A stretch of DNA of 64,000 nt from CAWUEX02 sp963921305 (GCA_963921305.4 CAWUEX030000003.1:372001-436000), one strand, 5' to 3'. Shown: positions 1 to 9,034, counted from the first letter of the stretch. A program made the numbers and translations. Notes: generated by a model not told the origin, from the sequence alone.

Positions 1-822
1 AAGTTGTGCCCGCACGCCCAACAACTGCTCGCCGTCGAACGGCCGGGCCCCGCCGAGTTCGCTCAAGTCGAGTCCGGTCGAATTGTGAGGTAAGCCGAAG
101 TCGTTTGGACCAATTGGGCCCTCACTCCCACCGCGCGTGGAAATGTCACGCACCTCGAACCCGACGACATCACGATAGAAAGCTGTCCAGGCCCGGACGT
201 CCGGTGCCATCTCGTAGCCAACCTCAATATGGGTCGCCCCGTCAAAATCTGGCCAGCCCGTGAGAGGCGGCGAGCGGCGCTCCTGAAACGACAGCATCAA
301 ATCGTCAGGGCCGATCATAATCATGCTCGAGCCTCTGACATTGCCCGGATAGATGTACTCTTCCGGAAACGCGCGCGCGTACCAGCCCAGGGCGCGCAAT
401 CCATCGACGGTAGCCTGGAGGTCTTTAACGAGGACGTTGATATTGAGCGTGCCGCCGGTATCCCACCACCGCGCGCCGGGGCGGATGAGCTGCTGATCAA
501 CATCAGACAACTCAACCAGCCGCACAAATCCGTAGTCAGAGGCATCGTTGCCGAGGAGTACCTCACGCCCTTCTAGCTTGGTCGAGAGTCCCCATGCGTT
601 TAGGACCGTTCGGTCAATCGGTCCTTCAAGTTTGACTTTCCACTTCAACACGTCTCTGAAGGCTGGCAGCACTTGATCGAGGTCGGAAACGATCACGACA
701 AATTCCTGAATACGGGACTCGTCACCGACATCAATGGTGATTGCATCTTCTGCGACCGCATGCAGGCCCATACGCCCCAACGAAAGCGTGACGAGAAGTG
801 CGGCGAAAACTGCTTTTTTCAT
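1..822 (-). CDS. Exported VOC (glyoxalase-fold) protein, C-terminus cut by window start
   Basis: The frame runs open from an ATG at 822 to base 1 (274 codons), so the 3' end lies outside the window. A strong purine-rich ribosome site (GGGGGGAGGGAA) sits directly before the ATG. Residues 1-23 form a signal peptide (MKKAV start, hydrophobic core, then AVAED). Two paired beta-alpha-beta-beta units typical of the vicinal oxygen chelate fold follow: one begins near IQEFVVIVSDLDQVL, the second near ATHIEVGYEMAPDVRAW. VOC proteins are dioxygenases, isomerases or lyases, usually metal-dependent; the substrate cannot be read here. Export is unusual, since most VOC enzymes are cytoplasmic. It is probably co-transcribed with the beta-propeller gene upstream, 45 bases away. 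Confidence 0.75.
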   Translation of the reverse strand, partial: MKKAVFAALLVTLSLGRMGLHAVAEDAITIDVGDESRIQEFVVIVSDLDQVLPAFRDVLKWKVKLEGPIDRTVLNAWGLSTKLEGREVLLGNDASDYGFVRLVELSDVDQQLIRPGARWWDTGGTLNINVLVKDLQATVDGLRALGWYARAFPEEYIYPGNVRGSSMIMIGPDDLMLSFQERRSPPLTGWPDFDGATHIEVGYEMAPDVRAWTAFYRDVVGFEVRDISTRGGSEGPIGPNDFGLPHNSTGLDLSELGGARPFDGEQLLGVRAQL

Positions 823-867
823 TTCCCTCCCCCCGGAGTGTTTTGCTTATTGCCGTCCAGACGTACT

Positions 868-2508
868 TCAAGTCTTATCTATGGTGATCTTGACAATGCT
901 GTTATCGCGGCCACAACTCACAAAAATCGCGCCCGTGCTATCGACAGCGATTCCAATTGTCGTGTTGGTGGGTACGTCGTGATGATCGAGCGACAACGGC
1001 AACCCATGGGCGAGGACCGAGCGCTCACCCGTGTCCAGATCAATCGCCGTCACTGTACCCCGCGCCGCCTCAGCGACGACGATGCGCCCATCGGGCAATC
1101 TGGCCAGGCCGGCTGGATCGACCAGACCGGTTACGATCTCAGTCCGCTTGCCAGTCTTCAAATTGACCCGGCTAATTGTGTCGGAGCCGAACTCGCCGAC
1201 GAGAACTGAGTCATCGTCTTCCAGCAAAAGGGGCACGGGTTCGTTCAGACCTGAGGCCACGTCGCTGAATGTGTCACCACTGAGTCGAAGCAGCTTACCG
1301 CTATCCGCTTCAGCGATGATCGCATCGCCTGTACTCGCGAGCACCACACCGCGTGGCGAGGGGAAGTCACCACGGCTTTGGAACATGATTTCGTTGCTGG
1401 AGCGATCGATCTTGCGGATCGAGCCGTAGTTCCCGTAGGTCGTGACAACGATGTCGTCATTCGCCGCAAGGGCCGACGACGCGCCAGGGCTCCACATTTC
1501 CGGCTCGCGTGTGATCTCAGCCGTCTCGGGGTCCAGGAATCGGTATCCGAACGGGTCCGCGATCAAGATCGCTTCCTCGCCATTCAGCGTCGTCGTCGCC
1601 ATGCCGAGCGGGACGGTGAAGGACCCAGCGGTCACGGTCCAGCTTTCCATCGTCTCCGGATTGAATCCAGTGATTCCGCTGATCGCCAGATCGGCCATGT
1701 AAATGATCCCCTCGTCTGAGATCGTCAGGTTATCCAGCGGCGGCGGAAAGGATGCGTATATGCTGGACGTCCCGGTCTTCATATCCGTCACCCATAGATC
1801 GCCGGTCATGTAGTCGACGTTCCACACATTGCCCGCGGCATCGACCTTGGTTGCCGCGGTTGTGCCGACGTCGTCGGCAATGACTTCAAAGTCTCCGGTA
1901 TCTACATCAATGGCGAAGAGCTCGTTTGTTCCGAAATGCGGCGAATAAAGGCGCCCATCGGGGCCAAACCCAAAGCCGTTCAGGCGGCCCTTATTTTTCG
2001 CGACGATGCGCGGTGGGTTATTGCCGATAACGTCGAGTTCCCACAGTTCGTTTTCACCTGCACCCGATTGGGCAGTAAACAGACGCCCTTCTTTGTTGAA
2101 AGCGATCGGGTTCACCCGCGGCGCGTTGGGCAGAATGACCTCGGGCATGCCGCCCGGCCGCTGAATACGAATCTCGCCCGTGCTTTGCGCCGTCCATGCG
2201 AGAATGCCTTCCGCCGGCGTGCCGGCTGGACCTACGGCAACGTCATCCGACTCACCATAGGGCGACGCGACCGCAATACTTACGAAGCCGGTCTTTGGAT
2301 CGATGCGGTACACTGCCAAGGCATGAATGCTGGTGCCGTAAATCATACCGTCCGGCCCGATGTCGATCCCTTCGATCGCCTGAATGACTGAGCCCGGCAC
2401 GAAGATTTCGACTGTGGTATCTTCTCCGTGACTGTCAGCCGTGGCGATCCGCGCGGCAGCCAGCACTGCCAGGCTCACAACCGTCCCGAAAACCTTGAAT
2501 ACTCGCAT
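868..2508 (-). CDS. Exported beta-propeller protein (SMP-30/NHL-like)
   Basis: 546 residues. The start at 2508 is chosen because it follows GGAGGTGGGG and begins a clear signal peptide (MRVFKVFGTVVSLAVLAAA, cleavage near ATADS); the open frame continues 58 codons upstream without signal-like sequence. The mature part consists of repeated blades with motifs such as IDIGPDGMIYG, FGFGPDGRLYS, LPDGRIVVAEA and IAVDSTGAIFVS, as in SMP-30/gluconolactonase/NHL propellers. Such proteins are lactonases or binding scaffolds; no catalytic residues could be assigned. It lies upstream of, and in the same direction as, the exported VOC gene, and is divergent from the cupin operon across a 194-base promoter region. 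Confidence 0.75.
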   Translation of the reverse strand: MRVFKVFGTVVSLAVLAAARIATADSHGEDTTVEIFVPGSVIQAIEGIDIGPDGMIYGTSIHALAVYRIDPKTGFVSIAVASPYGESDDVAVGPAGTPAEGILAWTAQSTGEIRIQRPGGMPEVILPNAPRVNPIAFNKEGRLFTAQSGAGENELWELDVIGNNPPRIVAKNKGRLNGFGFGPDGRLYSPHFGTNELFAIDVDTGDFEVIADDVGTTAATKVDAAGNVWNVDYMTGDLWVTDMKTGTSSIYASFPPPLDNLTISDEGIIYMADLAISGITGFNPETMESWTVTAGSFTVPLGMATTTLNGEEAILIADPFGYRFLDPETAEITREPEMWSPGASSALAANDDIVVTTYGNYGSIRKIDRSSNEIMFQSRGDFPSPRGVVLASTGDAIIAEADSGKLLRLSGDTFSDVASGLNEPVPLLLEDDDSVLVGEFGSDTISRVNLKTGKRTEIVTGLVDPAGLARLPDGRIVVAEAARGTVTAIDLDTGERSVLAHGLPLSLDHHDVPTNTTIGIAVDSTGAIFVSCGRDNSIVKITIDKT

Positions 2509-2702
2509 GGCACCCCACCTCCGCCTCTTGACCAAATAAGCTCGTATTCTGTTCCATCCGGGAGGCCCAGAAAAGAGGCCCGGCCGACTATTCGCCAGCC
2601 GAACCACCACGTGACGCCCCTTCCGCGCGTTTTCATTGTGTGAAAACGTGAAGCACCAACCCGGCGTAAGATCGCCGGACATTGAGGGGGAGCTCTAAAC
2701 CA

Positions 2703-3071
2703 ATGCTGTTTCCAAGTATCTGGGTGGACGACCAAGGCCACAGTTATCTGGGCGAGGTCGATTTACCCCAGTCAGGCAATGAACGGCGGGTCGGTGCGGC
2801 ACCGCAGAACGTCAAGTACTGGCGCGTGGCCAAGTATTTGCCCGGCCATTATGTCGATTTCTCAACCGTCGAAGATATTCAGTTCGTCTCGGTTATGTCG
2901 GGACGCATGGAATTGACCGTGAGCAACGGCGAAAAGCGAAACCTGGCCCGTGGTGACATGATTTTACTTCAGGACACGTCTGGCCAAGGACACTGCACAC
3001 GCGTTCTCGGCCATGAACCTTGCCAGGTTTTGATAGTCGCTATGCCGGACACAGGGGATTTTGTCCTATGA
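2703..3071 (+). CDS. Small single-domain cupin protein
   Basis: 122 residues. The ATG at 2703 follows AGGGGGAG with good spacing; a TTG seven codons upstream is less likely because it lies inside that ribosome site. A single cupin barrel is suggested by the glycine-spaced core (VMSGRMELTVSNGEKRNLARGDMILLQDT) and a late histidine (GQGHCTR). No signal peptide. The stop overlaps the next start by four bases (ATGA), so the two cupins are translationally coupled. Function unknown; possibly a small-molecule-binding or isomerase-like cupin acting with the exported bicupin downstream. Confidence 0.7.
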   Translation: MLFPSIWVDDQGHSYLGEVDLPQSGNERRVGAAPQNVKYWRVAKYLPGHYVDFSTVEDIQFVSVMSGRMELTVSNGEKRNLARGDMILLQDTSGQGHCTRVLGHEPCQVLIVAMPDTGDFVL

Positions 3072-4003
3072 CGAAGCAAGCTGTACTCGCCATCGTGTCG
3101 GCGGTCATGATGACCAAGACCGCTTTAGCCCAGCAGACTGATCTGATGCACATCCCGTCGGAGGATGCTCCGGTTTATGCGCAGGCGGAATGGGACTTAC
3201 CGGTATCGGATGAAAACGGACCCGTCTATGCCCGTTCTTTCCTCGCGGAAGGCGACGCCGCACAGACAGCACCGGACGGCGCCAGTCACTACACGGCACA
3301 AGAGTTCAATTTTCCTATGGGCACGCTGCGTGTGCTGCGGTGGGAGAAAGGTCCTGTCATTCACCAGGTCACTTTCGAAACGCAGCTCTATATGTTGAAA
3401 GGCTCGGCCTCGGTTGGTGTCGCGGGTGAAGTGGTTGAGGTGAAGGAAGGTGATGCTGTGTTCCTGCCCTCTGGGATTCTCCGCAATCCGGATCCGAACG
3501 GTGAGACCGTCGTCCTCAGTTACATTGTATCGGCCAATGCCGACGCTCCGCAGGCCAAAGTCGTGCGGGGTGAAGGTCTACCCGTTATGGCCATTGCGCA
3601 ATGGATGGACGGCGAGGAGCCAGTCACCGCGACCAATCATGACGACATCCTTAAGGCACCAGACGGGGCCGCCAAATTTACCGTGAAGCGCTATTCGGGC
3701 GACGGGAATTCCTTTCGTCACGCGGTGCTTGAAGCTGGCGGCCGCACCACACCCGCTAGGAATGGGCGGGATATTCTGATTTACGTCAATAAAGGTCTGA
3801 TGAAGCGTACTGAGGACGGCATCGAATATATGGTGAAGGCTGGAGACGCGATCCGTGAGGAACTCGATAAAAGTGGATATTGGGAGATCCTGGAAGACTC
3901 CGAGTTCATCGCCACGGACATGCCGCTCATCCCCTCAAAACCCCGTTTCAATTTGCAGCGCTCGCCCGACGCGGTGGTGGGTGCTGGCTATCGCCAAGAT
4001 TAG
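3068..4003 (+). CDS. Exported two-domain cupin protein
   Basis: 311 residues from the ATG that overlaps the previous stop. The N-terminus (MTKQAVLAIVSAVMMTKTALA, then QQTD) is a signal peptide. Two cupin halves are visible: LYMLKGSASVGVAGEVVEVKEGDAVFLPSG and, later, ILIYVNKGLMKRTEDGIEYMVKAGDAIREE. Metal-binding histidines are sparse, so enzymatic activity is uncertain. It is a clear paralogue of the exported bicupin at 22430-23257, with the same domain order and the shared FPSGxLxN and GDxIRE patterns. It sits in the middle of a three-cupin operon. Confidence 0.75.
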   Translation: MTKQAVLAIVSAVMMTKTALAQQTDLMHIPSEDAPVYAQAEWDLPVSDENGPVYARSFLAEGDAAQTAPDGASHYTAQEFNFPMGTLRVLRWEKGPVIHQVTFETQLYMLKGSASVGVAGEVVEVKEGDAVFLPSGILRNPDPNGETVVLSYIVSANADAPQAKVVRGEGLPVMAIAQWMDGEEPVTATNHDDILKAPDGAAKFTVKRYSGDGNSFRHAVLEAGGRTTPARNGRDILIYVNKGLMKRTEDGIEYMVKAGDAIREELDKSGYWEILEDSEFIATDMPLIPSKPRFNLQRSPDAVVGAGYRQD

Positions 4004-4024
4004 AGCTGCGGGAGGATAAAGACG

Positions 4025-4411
4025 ATGAAACTCTGCGCTATGGAAATGGATGCCAACGACCGCTCGTACACCACGAGCGTCGAAGTGCCGATGAAACAAG
4101 TGAGCGAAACGGAATGGGTTTCTGAAAAGCAGGATGCCAGATACTGGGGTATTGCCATCAGCCAGCCAGGTGAACCCTTCCCGGGCGGACCGACGGAGAT
4201 GCACCTGACCAACGCGCCGCGCATCGTGTGGTGCATGCAAGGTCATGCAGAGATCACGCAGCAAAATGGTGAGACCTGCCGCCTTGCAACCGGAGACGGT
4301 ATCTATGTGGATGGCCGGGCGCTGCACCATTCCACGTTTGGCCCGAGCCGGACACCGGTTATCACGCTCAACGTCACTTTCGACGGAACAGTGGACTACG
4401 AATTCAAGTAG
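4025..4411 (+). CDS. Cytoplasmic cupin-domain protein
   Basis: 128 residues; the ATG follows GGGAGGA. It is a single cupin barrel with the signature IVWCMQGHAEITQQNGE followed by LATGDGIYVDGRALHHSTFGPSRTP, which includes two adjacent histidines that may bind metal. No signal peptide. It is the third gene of the cupin operon (2703-4411), 21 bases after the exported bicupin. The substrate is not deducible. Confidence 0.7.
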   Translation: MKLCAMEMDANDRSYTTSVEVPMKQVSETEWVSEKQDARYWGIAISQPGEPFPGGPTEMHLTNAPRIVWCMQGHAEITQQNGETCRLATGDGIYVDGRALHHSTFGPSRTPVITLNVTFDGTVDYEFK

Positions 4412-4435
4412 GCCGGTGAGTCTAAGGGCTGAGGA

Positions 4436-5182
4436 TTAGAATTCCGCCAGCAAACGGCCGAAGCCCGGAACCTTGTCCTGGAAACCGTTGGCTCTGAGCG
4501 CATGCCAATAGGTCGCGGCGTTGATGGCGATGACCGGTTTCTTGAGCCACACCTCAGCGAACGCGGCCAGGCGCATCATGCTGAGGTTCGTGCCAACCTG
4601 CACGATGGCATCCACATCCGGACCGTCGAGTTCCTGTAGAACATCGACTAGACGGCTTTCCTGAACTTCGGAAATCGCGATCGCGCTCGGACACTGCAAA
4701 CAGATATTGCGCACTGTCTCAAAACCGTTGTCCGCGAAAAACTGCTGCACTTCCACATTGGCAGACGGGTAGTACGGCGACACAAACGAGATTTTTTTGA
4801 TGCCGCCATAGGCCTTTAGCGCCGCCACGCAGGACTGTGACCCGATTGACGCTTTAATTCCCGATTCAGACTGGATCCGGTCGAGAAATTCTTCGGACCC
4901 CTTCTGCCCCCCGTAGAACGTCACAGCAGACATGCCCATCACAAGATAATCGGGCTCACACGTCATCACGCTGCGCACGGCATCGATAACGTTGTCCGCG
5001 ATCCCGCGGGTCAGCTTCATAAATTGCTCGTCACTTTCGATCTTTCCGTCTCGCACCAGAATACGGCTGTAGTGATTGGTGACACCGGGAACGCGCAGGT
5101 CGTCGAAGTCCGGCTGAACGATGGTGTTTGTCGACGGCCCCATAACGCCGAACTTGGCGCGCCACGCGAGTGCATCGGTCAT
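4436..5182 (-). CDS. Asp/Glu racemase superfamily protein (maleate isomerase/arylmalonate decarboxylase-like)
   Basis: 248 residues. The start at 5182 follows GGAG; an in-frame upstream extension to 5416 does not look like protein. The N-terminus GVMGPSTNTIVQPDF and the C-terminal NAATYWHALRANGF are typical of the maleate cis-trans isomerase/arylmalonate decarboxylase branch. Enzymes of this superfamily normally use one or two cysteines. Here the corresponding segments read VMGMSAVTFYGG and VQVGTNLSMMRL, with no cysteine at either expected place. It may therefore have different chemistry or be a binding protein. It is convergent with the cupin operon and divergent from the MFS transporter. 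Confidence 0.7.
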   Translation of the reverse strand: MTDALAWRAKFGVMGPSTNTIVQPDFDDLRVPGVTNHYSRILVRDGKIESDEQFMKLTRGIADNVIDAVRSVMTCEPDYLVMGMSAVTFYGGQKGSEEFLDRIQSESGIKASIGSQSCVAALKAYGGIKKISFVSPYYPSANVEVQQFFADNGFETVRNICLQCPSAIAISEVQESRLVDVLQELDGPDVDAIVQVGTNLSMMRLAAFAEVWLKKPVIAINAATYWHALRANGFQDKVPGFGRLLAEF

Positions 5183-5392
5183 TTTGAAACTCCAACAGTA
5201 TACCTGAGCGACGATAGAATTAATGATAGACCACTGCAAAGTCGGGCGGACATACGCACCAACGACAGTCACTGGCCATTTATCCTGAACGCTCACATCG
5301 CGGACAAAAATATGTAAGGGCTGTCGGGCCGTACAGATGCCGACAATGATCGCGTGCGACAAGGTTATGGGGAATTTGGGGAGTTCGACGTA

Positions 5393-6670
5393 GTGACAAA
5401 GGGTATGGAGTTTCAAAGGGGGTGGCGCACTCTATTGGCATGCGTGACAGGCAATGGGTTTGGCCTCAGCGGGTTTGCCTTTTACACCTTTGGTGTATTC
5501 GTGATTCCGCTCGTCAACGCGTTCGGGTGGGAACGTGGTGACGTTTCCACCGCTGCGAGCTTCCTGCTGCTCGGCACGTTTATTACCGCACCGATCATCG
5601 GCACCATCATCGACAAATATGGCGCCAAGCGCGTCGGCCTGATCTCGTTAGCAGGTCTGAGCCTCGGGTATGCAGCCCTCACCCAACTCAACGGCAATAT
5701 TCTTGTGTTCTATGCCATGTGGCTAATCATGGCGCTGGTCGGTGGCGGAACGACTCCAGTGGTTTGGACACGCGCTGTCAACCTATGGTTCGACAAAGGC
5801 CGTGGCTTGGCGCTGGGAATCGCCCTGGCCGGTGCAGGTGTGGCTGGTGTTGTCGCCCCGGCGTTTGCTACAGCTTTGGTTCAGCAGTTTGGATGGCAAG
5901 GGGCGTATCTTGGCATCGGCCTACTGATCCTTCTTATTGCACTGCCCTTGGTCGCTTTGCTCTTCGATGACCATGCGCCTTCGAGTGTGTCCGCGCAAAA
6001 CGTATCTGCGCAAGACGATACCGAGGCGCCTACCGGAACGTCCATCGCGGCGCATGAAGCTGGCATGTCCCTGAGTGAAAGCATCCGCACCACCGTATTC
6101 TGGAAAATTGCAATCGGGTTCTTCTTTATCTCGGCAATTATCGCGGGCCTTTTGATCAATCTCGTCCCACTTCTTGTTGACCGTGACATGACCCAAATGG
6201 CGGCGGCGGGCGTTGCAGGTGTGCTGGGATTTGCGGTTCTGTTCGGCCGCATCGGGGTCGGTTACCTGCTTGACCGCTTCCGCGCGCCCCTGGTGAGTGC
6301 GGTGATGTTCTCCATCACAGCCGGTGGATGTTTTCTGCTGTCGATTGATGCCGCACCGACCTGGGTGATTCAGTTGGCCGTGATTAGCCTTGGGTTCGCC
6401 GCGGCGGCAGAGATCGACCTGGTCGCCTTTTTGGTCAGTCGGTTCTTTGGCTTGAAGGCCTACGGCAAGGTCTACGGGGTTCAACTCTCGATCTTTTACC
6501 TGGGAGCCGCCCTCGGCCCCCTCGCCGTCGGCCAGTCGTTCGATTTAACTGGGAATTACCAAGCTGCGCTTCTGTCCGGGATCATTATTTTTATAGCGGG
6601 CGCTGCGGTGATTGGAAGCTTAGGAACCCCGCCAGACTTTTCGAAGCAGGAGAATGCGGCCTCAGCATAA
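5393..6670 (+). CDS. MFS transporter (12 TM, OFA/monocarboxylate-like)
   Basis: 425 residues from a GTG at 5393 preceded by GGGGAG nine bases away; an ATG four codons later is an alternative. There are twelve hydrophobic segments with a hydrophilic loop near residues 195-225. MFS hallmarks are the G-x-IIDKYGAKRVG loop after TM2 and FGRIGVGYLLDRFRAP in the second half. The type resembles oxalate/formate or monocarboxylate carriers. Its C-terminal half resembles the C-terminal half of the chimeric transporter at 28639-29397. It is divergent from the racemase-like gene, so it may import or export that protein's ligand (inference). Confidence 0.8.
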   Translation: MTKGMEFQRGWRTLLACVTGNGFGLSGFAFYTFGVFVIPLVNAFGWERGDVSTAASFLLLGTFITAPIIGTIIDKYGAKRVGLISLAGLSLGYAALTQLNGNILVFYAMWLIMALVGGGTTPVVWTRAVNLWFDKGRGLALGIALAGAGVAGVVAPAFATALVQQFGWQGAYLGIGLLILLIALPLVALLFDDHAPSSVSAQNVSAQDDTEAPTGTSIAAHEAGMSLSESIRTTVFWKIAIGFFFISAIIAGLLINLVPLLVDRDMTQMAAAGVAGVLGFAVLFGRIGVGYLLDRFRAPLVSAVMFSITAGGCFLLSIDAAPTWVIQLAVISLGFAAAAEIDLVAFLVSRFFGLKAYGKVYGVQLSIFYLGAALGPLAVGQSFDLTGNYQAALLSGIIIFIAGAAVIGSLGTPPDFSKQENAASA

Positions 6671-6694
6671 CAACACGAATAAATGTCCAGCCGA

Positions 6695-6734
6695 GGGTCA
6701 TGCTTTACACGCGCGAATGCTTGCATCATGACCC
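6695..6734. repeat. Inverted repeat between MFS and cytochrome genes
   Basis: GGGTCATG (6695-6702) and CATGACCC (6727-6734) form perfect 8-base arms around 24 bases. No T-run follows, so this is not a clear intrinsic terminator. It lies 45 bases before the triheme cytochrome start and could be an operator or a weak hairpin. Confidence 0.35.
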
Positions 6735-6778
6735 AACGCCCATAGAATGATGCCAAACCTGAAGCCAAAGGACTGATC

Positions 6779-8041
6779 GTGATCCGCGTATTGCCAAACT
6801 TGCTCCTCACTTGCTTGCTGTCGATATCCCCTGCCGCAACTCTTCCCGTTTCGGCGCAAGAGAGCGCCGCTATCAGCGAGATGGCGTCGAGCGACAACCC
6901 TATTCAGCGGGGCCTATATTTAGCGACGGCGGGCAATTGCATGGCCTGTCACACGCGAGAAAATGGTGATGCATTTGCCGGCGGCGTCGCCTTTCACACC
7001 GACTTCGGGGTAATTTACTCCACGAACATCACGTCAGATGACGAAGCCGGAATCGGTGGCTGGACCGAAGAGCAATTCGTCGCGGCGATGCGGCAAGGTA
7101 AATCCGCTGACGGGACCAACCTCTACCCCGCGTTCCCTTACCCATCCTTCACCAAAGTTTCAGATCAGGATCTGTCGGACCTTTACGCATTCTTTCAATC
7201 CATAGCCCCATCTGACTACGCACCGCCTGAGAACGAAATGGGCTTTCCGTTTAATCAACGGGCGCTGATGGGCATATGGAACGCCTTATTCCTTGATGAT
7301 GGACGCTTTGAGGCAGACTCGGCTCAGTCGGACGAATGGAACCGGGGCGCGTATTTAGTCGAGGGGCTGGGACACTGCGGAACGTGTCACACCCCCCGGA
7401 ACGCGCTTGGTGGTTTGCAAATGGATCAGGCCCTAAGTGGCGGCACGTATAACGACAAGGTTGACGATGACAAGATTCGGCCTTGGTCGGCCGTGAATTT
7501 GACATCCGCTCCGGATGGCCTGGCAGCCTGGTCAGAGGACGATTTGTATTCCTATCTCAAGACCGGTCACGGCGGCATGGGCGGAACGTTTGGCCCGATG
7601 AACGATGTGATTACCCTGAGCACATCTCAGCTCAGTGAGAGCGATGTACGTGCCATGGCGGTCTACATCAAGAGTCTGCCGCCGATTGAACGCGCTCCGG
7701 AGTACAAAATGAGTGACGCGGATTTTCGCGCTGGCGAACTGGTATACACCATCCATTGCGGCACCTGCCATTTGCCCACTGGACTTGGCGACCCCAGCAT
7801 TGGACCGGCGGTAGCCGGGAGTGCTGTCGTGCAGGCCGAGGATCCCGCATCTCTTATCAACGTCATTATTTACGGTGCGGAAGTACCTGCCCCCGCGCCA
7901 CCCGGTGCATGGAAGACCATGGAAGCCTTTGGTGACAAGTTAGACGACGACGAGATCGCCTTACTGAGCACCTACATGCGCACCAACTGGGGCAACCGGG
8001 GTGGCCCGGTCACTGAAGCGGATGTGGCCAAGCAAAGGTAG
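6779..8041 (+). CDS. Triheme cytochrome c (dehydrogenase cytochrome subunit type)
   Basis: 420 residues with a GTG start and a signal peptide ending near PVSAQES. Three c-type haem sites are visible: CMACH at residues 54-58, CGTCH near 200 and CGTCH near 327. This spacing and length match the cytochrome subunits of membrane alcohol, gluconate and aldehyde dehydrogenases, which pass electrons from a periplasmic dehydrogenase to quinone or an oxidase. No dehydrogenase subunit is adjacent. The neighbour on the opposite strand is a HiPIP, so this end of the window contains two periplasmic electron carriers. The partner is unknown. Confidence 0.85.
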   Translation: MIRVLPNLLLTCLLSISPAATLPVSAQESAAISEMASSDNPIQRGLYLATAGNCMACHTRENGDAFAGGVAFHTDFGVIYSTNITSDDEAGIGGWTEEQFVAAMRQGKSADGTNLYPAFPYPSFTKVSDQDLSDLYAFFQSIAPSDYAPPENEMGFPFNQRALMGIWNALFLDDGRFEADSAQSDEWNRGAYLVEGLGHCGTCHTPRNALGGLQMDQALSGGTYNDKVDDDKIRPWSAVNLTSAPDGLAAWSEDDLYSYLKTGHGGMGGTFGPMNDVITLSTSQLSESDVRAMAVYIKSLPPIERAPEYKMSDADFRAGELVYTIHCGTCHLPTGLGDPSIGPAVAGSAVVQAEDPASLINVIIYGAEVPAPAPPGAWKTMEAFGDKLDDDEIALLSTYMRTNWGNRGGPVTEADVAKQR

Positions 8042-8056
8042 AGTGGTTAGCTCTGC

Positions 8057-8416
8057 CTACCCTTGCCCGGTGTCTTTCGTGCTCCACGAGTCGCAGTAGC
8101 CGTCCTTGCTGGCTAATCCTTCGAAGATACTGCAGTCACCACAGTTGGCAACCTCGCCCTCGGCGCCATGCTCTTCAGGAGTGAAGAACGCGCAATTCAA
8201 ACAGTTCATGTCGGCGTGAGGAGAGGCTTCGGTATACTTGTTAGCCTGGCGAATACTGTTCTCACTGAAACTCAACACATTCGGGTCAGCGCACAAAGCG
8301 ACAGCCTCTTCGCCTTCGCCGCAGGACGCGAGCAGCCCTCCGGCAGCAGCTGCGACCGGCAGCTGAACCCCCAACTTGACGGCTGACCGTCGGCTCATCA
8401 CGTTATCCTTGGCCAT
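8057..8416 (-). CDS. hip: High-potential iron-sulfur protein (HiPIP), Tat-exported
   Basis: 119 residues. The N-terminus has a twin-arginine signal (MSRRSAVKLG followed by an Ala-rich stretch). The [4Fe-4S] ligands fit C72 and C75 (CLNCAFF), C95 (CSIF) and C108 (GYCDSW), the usual HiPIP pattern; C92 is an extra cysteine. HiPIPs are soluble periplasmic one-electron carriers that in many purple bacteria reduce the photosynthetic reaction centre. With a reaction centre encoded 38 kb away and no tetraheme PufC seen, this is a plausible donor (inference). It converges with the triheme cytochrome gene. Confidence 0.9.
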   Translation of the reverse strand: MAKDNVMSRRSAVKLGVQLPVAAAAGGLLASCGEGEEAVALCADPNVLSFSENSIRQANKYTEASPHADMNCLNCAFFTPEEHGAEGEVANCGDCSIFEGLASKDGYCDSWSTKDTGQG

Positions 8417-8584
8417 CCCCGACCCCTCATTTCACTAGACAGACAGAACGAGACTGTCGCACGGCTCGGCAAGACTGCAAAACTGATTTTGTGTGAAAGA
8501 CGCCTAATGGTCACCGCTGGAAATAGGACTCGCCGGGCGGCCAAGTCTGCCTAATATGGCCGCAAACAGAGCAAAAGGGTCCGT

Positions 8585-9034
8585 ATGTTACGCCGTATCA
8601 TTACCGTCAGCTTCGCGCTCTCGCTGGTCTTGCTAAGCCAGTCGGCGGCCGCACAAATGACGTCACGGGTCTTTCACGCGGACCTGTCCGCCTATAACCA
8701 GACGCGCCTAACCGAAAGCCCAGCCGTAGGCAAAGCCGACCTGATCCTTGACCTGACGACCTTGACCTTATCTTGGGAAGTGCACTTCGAGGGCTTGATC
8801 TCGCCTCCTATCGCCGCAAGCCTTCATGGGCCAGCTCAGCCGGGTGCCAATGGGCTACCCTTTATCAATCTCGCGCCGGAAGGGATTGTCAGCCCCCTTA
8901 CAGGCTCCTCGCCGGTGACCGAGGCGGAAATACAATACCTGCTGGCCGGTTGGACGTACGTCAACATAACGACAGAGCGCTGGCCGTACGGAGAAGCACG
9001 TGGCCAGGTGGACGTAGGACCGCGAGAAGAGTAA
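8585..9034 (+). CDS. Exported CHRD-domain protein (copy 1)
   Basis: 149 residues. The signal peptide covers residues 1-24 (cleavage near SAAAQMT). The remainder is one CHRD domain: FHADLSAYNQT, then LSWEVHFEGL, ASLHGPAQPGANG, ITERWPYGEARGQV-like closing residues. CHRD domains were first described in chordin and occur in secreted bacterial proteins of unknown role. A paralogue lies at 16270-16743. It is divergent from the HiPIP and ends back to back with the sodium symporter. Confidence 0.8.
   Translation: MLRRIITVSFALSLVLLSQSAAAQMTSRVFHADLSAYNQTRLTESPAVGKADLILDLTTLTLSWEVHFEGLISPPIAASLHGPAQPGANGLPFINLAPEGIVSPLTGSSPVTEAEIQYLLAGWTYVNITTERWPYGEARGQVDVGPREE

Noticed and set aside
1936..2391. Plus-strand frame opposite the beta-propeller
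   Set aside because: It lies wholly inside a conserved gene and shows no domain.
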